Positions 1-8,589 are shown, counted from the first letter of the stretch. The stretch: 64,000 nt of DNA from Bacillus sp. B15-48 (GCF_016879755.1 NZ_WOFU01000002.1:558001-622000); one strand, 5' to 3'. Numbers and translations: made by a program. Notes: a model not told the origin generated them from the letters alone.

Positions 1-374
1 AGCCCTAAATCTTCAGCAGTAGCTAATTCTTCATCTTTAATTTCACGAGAAGCGTTGTTGTAATCTGTCCCATTTTCAACTAAAAACTTTTGGAACCCTG
101 CAGATGTACCAGCGCGGCTTACTTCAACAGAAACACCGTCTTGTTGATCCATATAATTTTCTGCCATTTTAGCCATGAACGGATACACTGTACCAGAACC
201 ATCTATTACTACGCTTCCTTCTAATTCGGACGTTTCTTCCGTCGTTCCTTCATCTGCGCCACCTTCATTAGTTCCATCTTCTTCGGTAGCTGATTGTCCG
301 CCCCCACATGCCGCGGCAAATAAGGCAACTGCTAATAACAGTGCTAGTATGCTGAATTTTTTCAAGCTTTTCAT
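1..374 (-). CDS. pstS: Phosphate ABC transporter substrate-binding lipoprotein PstS (5' part only)
   Basis: The first 124 codons are present; the gene runs off the left edge. The N-terminus is a lipoprotein signal: Lys-rich start (MKSLKK), hydrophobic core, lipobox ending in Ala-Ala-Cys at about residue 23, then a Gly/Glu/Thr-rich linker. The mature part contains the phosphate-binding PstS start, SVVIDGSGTVYPF, and SRAGTSAGFQKF. The family captures phosphate outside the membrane for the PstCAB transporter. It lies downstream of pbpA on the same strand, as in B. subtilis, and its upstream region carries a PhoP-box array, so phosphate-starvation control is expected. The start ATG at 374 follows a GGGGG ribosome site. 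Confidence 0.93.
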   Translation of the reverse strand, partial: MKSLKKFSILALLLAVALFAAACGGGQSATEEDGTNEGGADEGTTEETSELEGSVVIDGSGTVYPFMAKMAENYMDQQDGVSVEVSRAGTSAGFQKFLVENGTDYNNASREIKDEELATAEDLG

Positions 375-421
375 TTTGTAATTCCCCCTAAGAATTTTCT
401 TTGTTTTGTCCTACAAGTAAA

Positions 422-496
422 AGAATACACCCCTTTTTTTAAGGTGGAATGAACAGATTGTAAAGCTTGTGTAAATTAACGTGAAATATGTGTAAA
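422..496 (-). promoter_or_regulatory. PhoP-box array and -10 element of the pst operon
   Basis: Reading the minus strand, TTTACA-like hexamers occur at 496-491 (TTTACA), 486-481 (TTTCAC), 475-470 (TTTACA) and 464-459 (TTTACA). They repeat every 10-11 bp, the one-helix-face arrangement of PhoP binding sites in Bacillus (TTAACA-type repeats). A -10-like TATTCT lies at 427-422 with no good -35, as is usual for PhoP-activated promoters. Transcription would start about 40 bp upstream of pstS. Confidence 0.75.
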
Positions 497-520
497 TTTG
501 TCGAAGCAAGGTAACACTAA

Positions 521-550
521 TAAAAAAAACTGCCTCAATTTGAGACAGTT
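521..550 (-). terminator. Rho-independent terminator of pbpA
   Basis: On the minus strand ACTGTCTC and GAGGCAGT form a hairpin (529-536 / 542-549, one wobble pair) followed by an 8-nt T run. It sits about 30 bp after the pbpA stop, separating it from pstS. Confidence 0.85.
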
Positions 551-579
551 CAATCATTGATCTTCGTCAACATCCTTAT

Positions 580-2700
580 TTAGTTGCTTTCTGCTTCTAT
601 CTCTGTTTGTGTCGATTCTTCTGGTTGTGTTTGTCTTGTCTTTTTCAACTCAAAATACGTATCCAGTACCCGGCGGCCAATCGCATTATTGGCTGTATGA
701 CCACTTCGCCCTTCATATGCCCATGGAACCATGACGGATATTGCTACTTCAGGATTATTATAAGGAGCATAACCAACAAGACTTAAGTTCATTACTTCAG
801 GTGCGCTATTAAACTTACTTCGTTCAGGTCCATCATAATAAGCTTGTGCTGTACCCGTTTTCCCAGCTGGTCTGTATGATGCACTCGCAAACATGCGATA
901 AGCGGTCCCACCTGGATCTTGCATTACCCGGCGGAATCCTTCCTGAACACCAGCCACCCATTCTGGTTGGGCATCAATTTTGTTAAGGACGGCAGGTTCA
1001 AATTGCTTAATTATACCGCCAACATCCGTATTGTCCATAACTGGTTCACGGATTTCCTTTACCATCCGCGGCTGAATTCGATTCCCACCATTCGCGATGG
1101 TCGAAACATATTGAGCTAACTGCATTGTTGTATACGTATCATACTGCCCAATTGAAAAGTCTAGCAATAAACCCGGTCGCTGGTCCATTCCTTTAAAACC
1201 GGCCATTTCGTTTGAAAGGTCAATTCCTGTTCGCACTCCCAGACCATACTGAGCAAATGAATTTCTAAATGTATCAAAAGCTCCAGTGTTAAGAGAAAGC
1301 GGCTGGTTGTAACGGTAGACACCGCCTCCTACATTTATAGCCGTTCTATACATATAAACGTTTGAAGATACTTTTAAAGCATTTCTATAGTCCAACGTAC
1401 CAAGTCCAGCTCTCCATGAGCTTTTAGGTGGTGTTCCTTTAATCACAATCGGGGTATCATGAAACGTAGTATTGGGGGTAATTGCTCCCGTACTTAAACC
1501 TGTTAAAACGGTTGCCCCTTTTACAGAAGATCCTACCGTATATGACGTTGTAATATTCCCAAGTGCAAAATCCTGCATGACATTTCTGCCAGTTTGTTCG
1601 TCTCTAACAATTTGCTTTCCAGCCATTGTTAATACTTCCCCTGTATGAGGGTCCATTAAAACAACAAAAGCACGATCAAGCAGGCGAGTTCCCGACTGTT
1701 GTTTTGCTTTTAATAATTCCTCTTCTATAATCTTCTCAACCGCCATTTGCAAATCCATATCAATCGCAAGGACTAGGTCTTTTCCTCTTTCACCATCGCT
1801 AATAACTACCGTATCCAAAACATTCCCAGCTTTGTCGGTAATATTTTTTACTCTAGCTTTCTGACCATGTAGTACATCTTCATATTGAAGCTCTAAATAA
1901 CTTTTTCCAACACGATCATTGCGACTATAACCTCTTGAAAGGAAATAATCTAACCTTTCACGTGGAAGTCCTTCATCTGATTCAGTAACTTTCCCTAAAA
2001 CAGTCTTTAATGTAGAACCTAATGGATAATCACGTTCCCAATCCGTCGTTGTATCCACACCAGGCAGCTGTTCTAAATTTTCACTAACAGCGGCATACTC
2101 TTTAGGAGAGACTTCTTTTTTAACGATTTGAGGTGTAAGCGCATAGCCGCTATTCATTTCCCGATAAATAGCGAGAATTTCTAAATCTTGCTCCGTTAAT
2201 TGATTCAAATCTGTTTCTGATATTCGTTCCAACTGAAGATTATATAGTTCACGATCACTCAACTCTTTCTCGTAATACAAATCCCATTCTTCTTCAGTAA
2301 TTTTTTCCTCCGCGCGTTCTGGATTCAGGATCATCCAGTAATCCTTTTTATCCCGTTCCCTTACATCATCGGTGTTCTTATCAATTAATTTCGCTAGTTT
2401 TTCGGCTACTTTGAGCATTTGTTGCGTACTAGTTCCTTGACTTCTCGTATAAGTAATCGCAGCACTAGCTGTATTATCAACAATTGTTTTCATGTTCCTA
2501 TCGTACATTTTACCTCTTGGGACAGGACTATTGACAGTAACATCTTCTGTTCGCTCAATTTCCCGTTTGTAATCCTCCCCATACACAATCTGAACGACGC
2601 CAAGTCTTAAAACAAGCATCGAGAATAAAATAAACACTGAAAAAAACAGTAAATTCAATCGAAATGATACTTGTTTCTTTTTCTTTTTCTTTTTCCCCAA
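580..2700 (-). CDS. pbpA: Penicillin-binding protein PbpA (class B, PBP2 type)
   Basis: This is a 706-residue class B transpeptidase that cross-links peptidoglycan during side-wall elongation, anchored in the membrane. An N-terminal run of eight lysines precedes one membrane segment (about 16-38). A dimerisation/pedestal domain follows, then the transpeptidase with SSVK at 391-394 (nucleophile Ser), SSN at 445-447 and KTGTA at 614-618. Length is close to B. subtilis PbpA. The start codon is TTG at 2700, preceded by a G-rich ribosome site (AAGGCGGGGGG). It lies between the YqgE-like transporter gene and pstS, as in B. subtilis. Confidence 0.95.
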   Translation of the reverse strand: MGKKKKKKKQVSFRLNLLFFSVFILFSMLVLRLGVVQIVYGEDYKREIERTEDVTVNSPVPRGKMYDRNMKTIVDNTASAAITYTRSQGTSTQQMLKVAEKLAKLIDKNTDDVRERDKKDYWMILNPERAEEKITEEEWDLYYEKELSDRELYNLQLERISETDLNQLTEQDLEILAIYREMNSGYALTPQIVKKEVSPKEYAAVSENLEQLPGVDTTTDWERDYPLGSTLKTVLGKVTESDEGLPRERLDYFLSRGYSRNDRVGKSYLELQYEDVLHGQKARVKNITDKAGNVLDTVVISDGERGKDLVLAIDMDLQMAVEKIIEEELLKAKQQSGTRLLDRAFVVLMDPHTGEVLTMAGKQIVRDEQTGRNVMQDFALGNITTSYTVGSSVKGATVLTGLSTGAITPNTTFHDTPIVIKGTPPKSSWRAGLGTLDYRNALKVSSNVYMYRTAINVGGGVYRYNQPLSLNTGAFDTFRNSFAQYGLGVRTGIDLSNEMAGFKGMDQRPGLLLDFSIGQYDTYTTMQLAQYVSTIANGGNRIQPRMVKEIREPVMDNTDVGGIIKQFEPAVLNKIDAQPEWVAGVQEGFRRVMQDPGGTAYRMFASASYRPAGKTGTAQAYYDGPERSKFNSAPEVMNLSLVGYAPYNNPEVAISVMVPWAYEGRSGHTANNAIGRRVLDTYFELKKTRQTQPEESTQTEIEAESN

Positions 2701-2809
2701 GTTCCCCCCGCCTTCCTACTTAAGGGTTAGATAAATTTACATACCCTCTTATTTTATAGGAAAGGCAGGGATATTTCTATTGGTAAATATCAAGAGTTTA
2801 AATAAGCAT

Positions 2810-4027
2810 TTATGCATAAGAAAATTTAATTTTCCGTATAAAGAAGTAAATGAGTGTATGACCACTCCCAATTAAAAGAAGCAAAAACGGCATACTTTTT
2901 TCTTGGTTAAACATGGTAATCGCAACTAAAAATAACAAAATTGATACGATCCTACCAACATTCAGAAAGATTTCTTTCACCACTATGTACTCAATCCGCA
3001 TTTCTGCTGCCCTCCAACCTCTACCAATGACATCATAGGTTAATGATGTATATGGAACAAGCAATAGGGGGTAGGCAACAGCAATAATAGCAGCATACAA
3101 CAATAATTTTGTGTAAGTTAATTCAAATATAATTAAAAAGATTGAAAGGTATAGAACAATGCCCCCAATTAGAATCGCTTTTTTTCGCCACTCTTTTTTA
3201 AGCATCCGTGACACAAAGAAATACGCTAGAAAAGAAATTCCTGAATTAATTAAACCAAATGTCCCCAAGGCCATTTCACTATTAGTCGTAATGAAAACAA
3301 ATACAGAAACAATAAACGCAAACGTACCTTCCCTAAACCCTTGTAAAACATGTGCATTTGTAACCATTTTCCAATTATAACTGTGTTTTCTTTCAGTCCA
3401 GATTCGCATCGGCCAAAACTTCCCTTCAGCTGGTCGACGCTTTAAAAAGAAACTTAAAAACACCGCAACTGAAAATAGCAATAATGATAAGCCAAATATA
3501 ATTGAATAACCTGTAAACTTTTCTAGTTTTGAAATGATTAATCCTGCTGCAAACGGTCCAATCATCCCTCCAACTGAAGAGAGAATCCCTAAAAATCCAT
3601 TGAAAAAATCCCGTGTGTCTGGTTCAGTAATTTCAAAGGTAAGCACATTAAATGCTAACCAATAAAACCCATAGCCAATCCCTAATAAACCACCAAGAAG
3701 AAGTAAAAATTCGGAAGCTCTCGTTCCCACAAACAGAACGGCTAAATAAAATGCGGCTAAAAATATAACGCCAATCCTTAAAACAATGACCCGGTCAACT
3801 TTTTTTGCCCATCTGCCTGCCAAAATAAAAGTAAACAATTGCATAATGACAGTGGCTAGATTATAAAGTCCGAGATCTGTAAATTCTCCAGATTGTTTCC
3901 ATAAATAAATGTTTACAAATGTGTTTGACAAAGCCACACTCAAGGAGTAAAGGCCTCCAATCACTAATAATAGTGTTAAATCTTTTGTCAGTTCCACATC
4001 TCCAATCAGTTTTTGTAATCTCATCAT
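2810..4027 (-). CDS. MFS transporter, YqgE type
   Basis: This 405-residue integral membrane protein has about 12 hydrophobic segments and a basic/polar central loop (about residues 195-220), the usual two-bundle layout of the major facilitator superfamily. It sits between sodA and pbpA, the position of yqgE in B. subtilis. The substrate is unknown. The start ATG at 4027 follows AAAAGGGGAG at a good distance. It is about 110 bp upstream of pbpA on the same strand and could be read with it. Confidence 0.85.
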   Translation of the reverse strand: MMRLQKLIGDVELTKDLTLLLVIGGLYSLSVALSNTFVNIYLWKQSGEFTDLGLYNLATVIMQLFTFILAGRWAKKVDRVIVLRIGVIFLAAFYLAVLFVGTRASEFLLLLGGLLGIGYGFYWLAFNVLTFEITEPDTRDFFNGFLGILSSVGGMIGPFAAGLIISKLEKFTGYSIIFGLSLLLFSVAVFLSFFLKRRPAEGKFWPMRIWTERKHSYNWKMVTNAHVLQGFREGTFAFIVSVFVFITTNSEMALGTFGLINSGISFLAYFFVSRMLKKEWRKKAILIGGIVLYLSIFLIIFELTYTKLLLYAAIIAVAYPLLLVPYTSLTYDVIGRGWRAAEMRIEYIVVKEIFLNVGRIVSILLFLVAITMFNQEKSMPFLLLLIGSGHTLIYFFIRKIKFSYA

Positions 4028-4118
4028 TAGAAACTCCCCTTTTCTTCTCGGTAGTTTCTAACAATCCCCACTTACTTATTCATCTATAGTCAAAGCAGAT
4101 TAGAGATTTTATTTTCTA

Positions 4119-4162
4119 AAAAAACGCAAAAGGCAGGCACTTTAGAAGTGCCTGCCTTTTGC
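4119..4162 (-). terminator. Terminator of sodA
   Basis: A perfect 17-bp stem (4126-4142 / 4146-4162) with a 3-nt loop is followed on the minus strand by a 7-nt T run. It is the strongest hairpin in the window and lies just after the sodA stop. Confidence 0.93.
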
Positions 4163-4174
4163 ATTCTTACTAGT

Positions 4175-4783
4175 TTATTTTGAAGCGTTATAACGGTTAT
4201 TTACTTCATCCCAATTTACTACATTCCAGAAAGCTCCGATATAATCAGGTCTTCTGTTTTGATATTTCAAATAATAAGCATGTTCCCATACGTCAAGACC
4301 GAGAATTGGTGTTTTCCCTTCCATTAATGGTGAGTCTTGATTAGGAGTGCTTGTTACTTCTAATTCGCCATTATTTACTGCCAGCCAAGCCCAGCCAGAA
4401 CCGAAACGTGTTGTAGCTGCCTTTGCAAATTCCTCTTTTAAAGCCTCGAAGCTGCCAAACTTTTTATTGATCGCATCAGCTAATTCCCCAGTTGGTTCAC
4501 CGCCACCGTTAGGAGAAAGGATTTGCCAAAATAATGAATGATTAGCATGTCCACCTCCATTGTTGCGGACAGCTGTACGAGCTGCTTCTGGAACAGCATC
4601 AAGGTTAGAAATAACTTCTTCAACTGACTTAGACAGAAGTTCTTCATTGCCAGCTAATGCATTATTTAAATTTGTTACATACGTATTATGGTGCTTTGTG
4701 TGGTGAATGTTCATTGTTTCTTTGTCGACATGTGGTTCAAGTGCATCGTATGCATAAGGTAATTGTGGTAATTCAAAAGCCAT
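4175..4783 (-). CDS. sodA: Superoxide dismutase (Mn/Fe type) SodA
   Basis: This 202-residue cytosolic enzyme converts superoxide to hydrogen peroxide and oxygen. Metal ligands of the Fe/Mn family are visible: the first His in [13 protein letters not shown] (about 27), the His in [10 protein letters not shown] (about 82), and Asp and His in [12 protein letters not shown] (about 164 and 168). GGG(G)EPTG and AWLAVN fit the Mn-type bacillary enzyme. I chose ATG 4783 because AGGAGG lies 9 nt upstream; the ATG at 4792 would abut that site. A long palindrome lies in the leader (see 4828-4858). A strong terminator follows. Confidence 0.97.
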   Translation of the reverse strand: MAFELPQLPYAYDALEPHVDKETMNIHHTKHHNTYVTNLNNALAGNEELLSKSVEEVISNLDAVPEAARTAVRNNGGGHANHSLFWQILSPNGGGEPTGELADAINKKFGSFEALKEEFAKAATTRFGSGWAWLAVNNGELEVTSTPNQDSPLMEGKTPILGLDVWEHAYYLKYQNRRPDYIGAFWNVVNWDEVNNRYNASK

Positions 4784-4827
4784 GGTTAACATCCTCCTAT
4801 GTATCTTTAATGAAACTTTTTAAACGA

Positions 4828-4858
4828 TTCCAATATCTTAAAATTTAAGAAATTGGAA
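4828..4858. repeat. Palindrome in the sodA leader, operator-like
   Basis: TTCCAATATCTTAAA (4828-4842) and TTTAAGAAATTGGAA (4844-4858) are inverted copies matching at 14 of 15 positions around one central base. The core is a perfect 7-1-7 repeat, TCTTAAA-N-TTTAAGA. It lies 45-75 bp upstream of sodA and is not followed by a T run, so it looks more like a regulator site or leader hairpin than a terminator. It matches PerR or Fur boxes only weakly. Confidence 0.45.
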
Positions 4859-5080
4859 CGATTCTAAAGCCTCTAGAAATAGATTACCATTCAACAGCAA
4901 CCAATTTCAAATAATACGCTTTAGCAAACGAATTTAGTTTTCCCTTTTTTAAAAAAACTATTCGGAGAATGATGATTGGAAGATTTTTCGGAAATTCGTC
5001 AAAATTATTAAAACCCTTTCCTGACAGTGATTTATGTCGCATCTTGACGGTTGAGGCTTCCATATTATCCCAATATCCTA
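4859..5080. other. Non-coding stretch between sodA and the Fnr-like gene
   Basis: I find no convincing gene in this part of the 349-bp divergent intergenic region. A 67-codon minus-strand frame (5087-4884) has no usable ribosome site or recognisable protein features. I do not see a TGTGA-N6-TCACA Fnr box here. Confidence 0.5.
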
Positions 5081-5109
5081 TTGACATAGTAACAATAATT
5101 CTATTAAAT
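5081..5109 (+). promoter_or_regulatory. SigmaA-type promoter of the Fnr-like gene
   Basis: A consensus -35 TTGACA (5081-5086) lies 17 bp before TTAAAT (5104-5109). Transcription would start near 5116, about 25 bp before the chosen ATG. Confidence 0.6.
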
Positions 5110-5141
5110 CAAGGTGTAGAGGGTTAAAAGGAGTGATCTTC

Positions 5142-5834
5142 ATGGATAAAAATATATCATTATACAGTCTGATTCTCCAGAATTTTATTGATAAAGAACC
5201 AATCCAAAAAATAAAAGCCGGTACCATTCTTTTTCAAGAAGATGAACAGGTCGAAAATGTTTTTGTTGTACTCAGTGGAACAATCTCAGTTGGACGAGTG
5301 CATATGAAGGGAAAAGAATTCATCATGAAACTTCTTAATGGAGATGAAATGATTATTGATTACGAACTGTTTAATCACAAACCAAAATATCATTTTACTG
5401 CAAAATCGTTAACAGATAGTGAAGTGATTATGATTAAAAGAGAGATATTCGAGGAATTTGTCCTTAATGATAAAACAGCGATGAATTCTTTAATCTATTG
5501 GCTTAGCACACGGTATTTAAAAGCGCAAATGAAATGCCAGGATTTAATTATGAATGGAAAAAAAGGGGGTCTTTATTCCATACTCATCAGGCTTTGTCAT
5601 ACGTACGGAATAAAAACAGAAGAAGGAATCTTAATTGACCTCCCCTTAACTCATCAAGAACTCGCTAATCTAACTTATGGAACGAGAGAAGTCATCCAAA
5701 GAATGTTAAAGGAACTTCGGGAACAAGAAATCATCACTTATGACCAACTTAAATTTACTGTAAAAAATTTACCATATTTAAAACGAGAAGTAGATTGTCA
5801 AAACTGTGCAGTTGAAATATGCGGCCTTAATTAA
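5142..5834 (+). CDS. Crp/Fnr-family transcription regulator with C-terminal Cys cluster (Fnr-like)
   Basis: This 230-residue regulator has an N-terminal cyclic-nucleotide-type beta-barrel (GTILFQEDEQVENVFVVLSGT), a long dimer helix and a winged helix-turn-helix (about 168-200, LTHQELANLTYGTREVIQRML). The C-terminus carries Cys219-X2-Cys222-X4-Cys227, the spacing by which B. subtilis Fnr holds its [4Fe-4S] cluster. An Asp at 134 (KCQDLIMNGKKG) lies 85 residues upstream, matching the Asp ligand known there (86 residues). I infer an oxygen- or redox-sensing regulator. ATG 5142 is preferred over GTG 5133 because AAAAGGAG lies just upstream. The gene is not part of this synteny block in B. subtilis. 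Its target genes are not visible. Confidence 0.8.
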   Translation: MDKNISLYSLILQNFIDKEPIQKIKAGTILFQEDEQVENVFVVLSGTISVGRVHMKGKEFIMKLLNGDEMIIDYELFNHKPKYHFTAKSLTDSEVIMIKREIFEEFVLNDKTAMNSLIYWLSTRYLKAQMKCQDLIMNGKKGGLYSILIRLCHTYGIKTEEGILIDLPLTHQELANLTYGTREVIQRMLKELREQEIITYDQLKFTVKNLPYLKREVDCQNCAVEICGLN

Positions 5835-5842
5835 AAACATTA

Positions 5843-5875
5843 AAAAAATCATGCCCAATTCCGGCATGATTTTTT
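5843..5875 (+). terminator. Terminator after the Fnr-like gene
   Basis: AATCATGCC and GGCATGATT pair around a 7-nt loop, flanked by an A run before and a T run after. It can act in both directions. Confidence 0.85.
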
Positions 5876-5903
5876 AGTTAAAATCTAATTTTTTATACTT
5901 AGG

Positions 5904-5944
5904 ATAAATAAGAATAACAAGGCAACACCTTGCTATTCTTATTT
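5904..5944 (-). terminator. Inverted repeat after the Na/Pi cotransporter gene
   Basis: AATAAGAATA-CAAGG and CCTTG-TATTCTTATT form a long hairpin immediately after the stop codon at 5946. The distal arm is AT-rich and a clean T run is missing, so termination is likely but not certain. Confidence 0.6.
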
Positions 5945-5945
5945 A

Positions 5946-7577
5946 TTAATGATCTTCGCCTAAAACGTAGTCGGCAATATTAACAGCATGATCGCCAATT
6001 CGTTCCAGATTGCTGACGATATCTACAAAAACAATCCCAGCTTGACCAGTACAGTTCCCTTCATTAATTCGCATGATGTGCTTTTTACGTAAAGTTCTTT
6101 CCATACCGTCGATTTCCTCTTCTTTTTTAACAACTTTCTCAGCGATCGTACGATCATTTTGATCTAATGCTTGCAATGCGTTGTTAACAGTTGAAATCGT
6201 TAGCGAAAACATTTTATCTAAATCATCCATTGCTGTACCTGTCATTTTTACTTTATTCGCTTGCTGGTACTCAACAAGTTCAATTATATTTTCAAAGTGG
6301 TCCCCGATACGTTCAATGTCACGGACAGTGTCCAACAAATTCCCGTGTTCTTCTGATTCCACCTTAGAAAGAGAGCTTGCAGAAAGCAGTACAAGATAAT
6401 CGGTAATCTTTCGATCAAGATTATTAATTGCGTCTTCTACTTGTAGTGCTGCTGCCGAATGCTTATTATTTTTCGTTTTCAAAAACTGATCCGTTTCTTT
6501 AAGACCTTGTACAGCAAACTTACCCATACGCAACACTTCTTCTTTTGCCTGTCCAAGTGCAATCGAAGGAGATTGTTCAATAAAGATAGGGTCAAGATGT
6601 CTAGCCTTGTATTCAATGATTGAATCTTGTCCAGGAATTAATTTAGTTACAATTAAAGCTAACGCAGCAATAAAAGGAAACTGAATGATTGTATTTGTTG
6701 TATTAAATATTCCATGCGCAAACGCAATCGTCATCTCTGGATTCAAGGTTAATGCTTCCTGAAGCATTGCGATGATACTTGTAAATGGTTTTAATAAAAT
6801 GACAAAAATCACCGTTCCGACTAGATTAAAAATCACATGGGTCGCGGCTGCACGGCGAGCAGCTACTGAAGAACCAATGGATGCAAGGATTGCGGTTATT
6901 GTTGTTCCAATATTATCTCCAAATAAGATTGGCAATGCACTTTGCAAATCCACAAGCCCCTCTGCAAACAATCCTTGAAGAATCCCAATCGTTGCACTTG
7001 AACTTTGTACGAGAACTGTAAACACCGTGCCAACGATCACACCGAGAATCGGATTTGTGCTCATTTGTACGGTTAATTCATGAAACGCCTCAACATGGCG
7101 CAAGGGCTTCATTCCGTCGCCCATCAACCCTAATCCATAAAATAAAGCGCCAAACCCGAAGAATATTTGACCAAAATTATGGAGTTTTTTATTTTTAAAG
7201 AAAAATAGAAGGAGCGTTCCAAAAGCAAGAATCGGTAGAGCATATTCACCAATATTAATCCCAATGATAAATGCTGTGACAGTTGTACCAATATTGGCAC
7301 CCATAATGACACCAATAGCTTGGCGCAGCGTCATAAATCCTGCACTTACTAAACCTATTGTGAGAACTGTTGTCCCTGTACTTGTTTGCAGCAATACTGT
7401 AACAAATAACCCGGCCAAAACTCCCATTAAAGGATTTGTTGTAAAACGATCTAGAATATCCCGTAGCCTGTCACCTGCAGTCTTTTGCAAACCGTCTCCC
7501 AAATATTTTATCCCAAATAGAAAAATACCAAGGCCGCCAAAAAATTCAAACAGCATTGCTTGTACATTCAATTCCAT
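5946..7577 (-). CDS. Na/Pi cotransporter family protein with C-terminal PhoU-like domain
   Basis: This is a 543-residue protein. The first ~310 residues hold paired Na/Pi-cotransporter (NptA/PF02690-like) repeats with the signature glutamine-serine/threonine motifs LLQTSTGTTV and LVQSSSATIG. The last ~190 residues are soluble and helical with PhoU-type ERIGDH motifs (VRDIERIGDHFENI and NLERIGDHAVNIADY). The family moves phosphate with sodium, or controls phosphate balance, at the membrane. ATG at 7577 (MELNVQ) is chosen because the upstream in-frame residues are unlike the family and overlap the promoter; the ribosome site (TAGGGG) is weak. It is divergent from the DUF1189 gene. A second, shorter homologue without PhoU (YqeW) lies at 42361. 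Confidence 0.88.
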   Translation of the reverse strand: MELNVQAMLFEFFGGLGIFLFGIKYLGDGLQKTAGDRLRDILDRFTTNPLMGVLAGLFVTVLLQTSTGTTVLTIGLVSAGFMTLRQAIGVIMGANIGTTVTAFIIGINIGEYALPILAFGTLLLFFFKNKKLHNFGQIFFGFGALFYGLGLMGDGMKPLRHVEAFHELTVQMSTNPILGVIVGTVFTVLVQSSSATIGILQGLFAEGLVDLQSALPILFGDNIGTTITAILASIGSSVAARRAAATHVIFNLVGTVIFVILLKPFTSIIAMLQEALTLNPEMTIAFAHGIFNTTNTIIQFPFIAALALIVTKLIPGQDSIIEYKARHLDPIFIEQSPSIALGQAKEEVLRMGKFAVQGLKETDQFLKTKNNKHSAAALQVEDAINNLDRKITDYLVLLSASSLSKVESEEHGNLLDTVRDIERIGDHFENIIELVEYQQANKVKMTGTAMDDLDKMFSLTISTVNNALQALDQNDRTIAEKVVKKEEEIDGMERTLRKKHIMRINEGNCTGQAGIVFVDIVSNLERIGDHAVNIADYVLGEDH

Positions 7578-7625
7578 TGTTTCAACCCCTACATTTTTTT
7601 CGACTGTATTCAACAAACCTCTACA

Positions 7626-7654
7626 ATTATGTAAAATTGTTTTGTATTTGTAAA
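7626..7654 (-). promoter_or_regulatory. SigmaA-type promoter of the Na/Pi cotransporter gene
   Basis: On the minus strand TTTACA (7654-7649) and CATAAT (7631-7626) are separated by 17 bp, each one base from consensus. The start would be about 40 bp upstream of ATG 7577. Confidence 0.6.
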
Positions 7655-7738
7655 TAATTTTGACGATAAATTTACAATACATTAATATTCATGGCAAATA
7701 TTACAGAAATATTACAAAGAGATTTGGATAACTTGTGA

Positions 7739-7767
7739 TTGATAGCATATCAAGATACAATTATACG
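7739..7767 (+). promoter_or_regulatory. SigmaA-type promoter of the DUF1189 gene
   Basis: TTGATA (7739-7744), 17 bp, TATACG (7762-7767), followed by AAAAGAGGTGG ahead of the ATG at 7801. Confidence 0.5.
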
Positions 7768-7800
7768 CGTTATTTAGATTATTAAAAGAGGTGGTTTCGC

Positions 7801-8580
7801 ATGAATATTTTCAAACAATTTTACAAGAGCTTATATTCGCCAAAAGATATTGCTTCCTTTCGATCACAAGGGATTGGAAAAACGATATTATATGTTTTTT
7901 TCTTAACTTTCCTTTCAATCCTTCCAGCTATTTATTATTCAAATACAGCAATTACTGGGGCAGTCGGTGTCTTTAAAGAAACAATAAAGAAAGATCTCCC
8001 GAATTTCACCATTGAAAATGGCGAACTCCATTCCCCTGAAACGAAGCCGATTACCGTTAACAAAGGAAATTTCTCAATTATTTTTGATTCAACAGGCTCA
8101 ATGGATAGCGATAATGTTTTAAATACTGATAATACTCTTGCACTTTTAAGACATGAAATTGTGTTAAGTGCAGGAGGAGAAAAACATTCGTTTCCATATT
8201 CAATGATTGCAATAAACTCGATTACAAAAGAGGATATTGAAATCGTTATTGAAAGTTCCAACACAATCATTACAATCTTTTTAACAGTCTTTTCTATTGC
8301 CTATTATCTTTTTAGCAGTGCAATCCAATTTATCCAAATTACCATATTGGCGTTGCTTGGTCTATTGCTTAAGAATATCACTAAAAAACAACTAAACTAT
8401 CGAGAACTCTGGCGGATGACCGCCTATAGCGTAACAATTCCAACGATTTTTTTCACAATTATGGCCGTGTTTCAAACACAAGTTCCTTTTAGTTCTCTAA
8501 TCAATTGGTTTGTGTGTCTCACAGTGCTGCTTCTGGCCATTCAAGAAGTTCCTAGTTCTGAACAACCTATATCCGATTAA
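7801..8580 (+). CDS. DUF1189 family membrane protein
   Basis: This is a 259-residue protein with an N-terminal membrane segment (about 26-52), an extracytoplasmic middle domain (about 55-155) and three to four hydrophobic segments in the C-terminal part. The opening, an FY.SLYSPKDIASFR-type sequence followed by a membrane helix, is the pattern of DUF1189 proteins, which include B. subtilis YqgB/YvdJ-like proteins. The function is unknown. The start follows AGAGGTGG at 8-9 nt. It is a single-gene unit with its own promoter and terminator. Confidence 0.75.
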   Translation: MNIFKQFYKSLYSPKDIASFRSQGIGKTILYVFFLTFLSILPAIYYSNTAITGAVGVFKETIKKDLPNFTIENGELHSPETKPITVNKGNFSIIFDSTGSMDSDNVLNTDNTLALLRHEIVLSAGGEKHSFPYSMIAINSITKEDIEIVIESSNTIITIFLTVFSIAYYLFSSAIQFIQITILALLGLLLKNITKKQLNYRELWRMTAYSVTIPTIFFTIMAVFQTQVPFSSLINWFVCLTVLLLAIQEVPSSEQPISD

Positions 8581-8589
8581 TGAAAAATG

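Noticed and set aside
4884-5087. 67-codon minus-strand frame upstream of the Fnr-like gene
   Set aside because: No ribosome site and no recognisable protein features; it overlaps the Fnr-like promoter.
7264-7653. 129-codon plus-strand frame over the Na/Pi cotransporter
   Set aside because: A shadow of the real gene on the opposite strand, Pro/Val/Ile/Thr-biased as such shadows are, and without a ribosome site.
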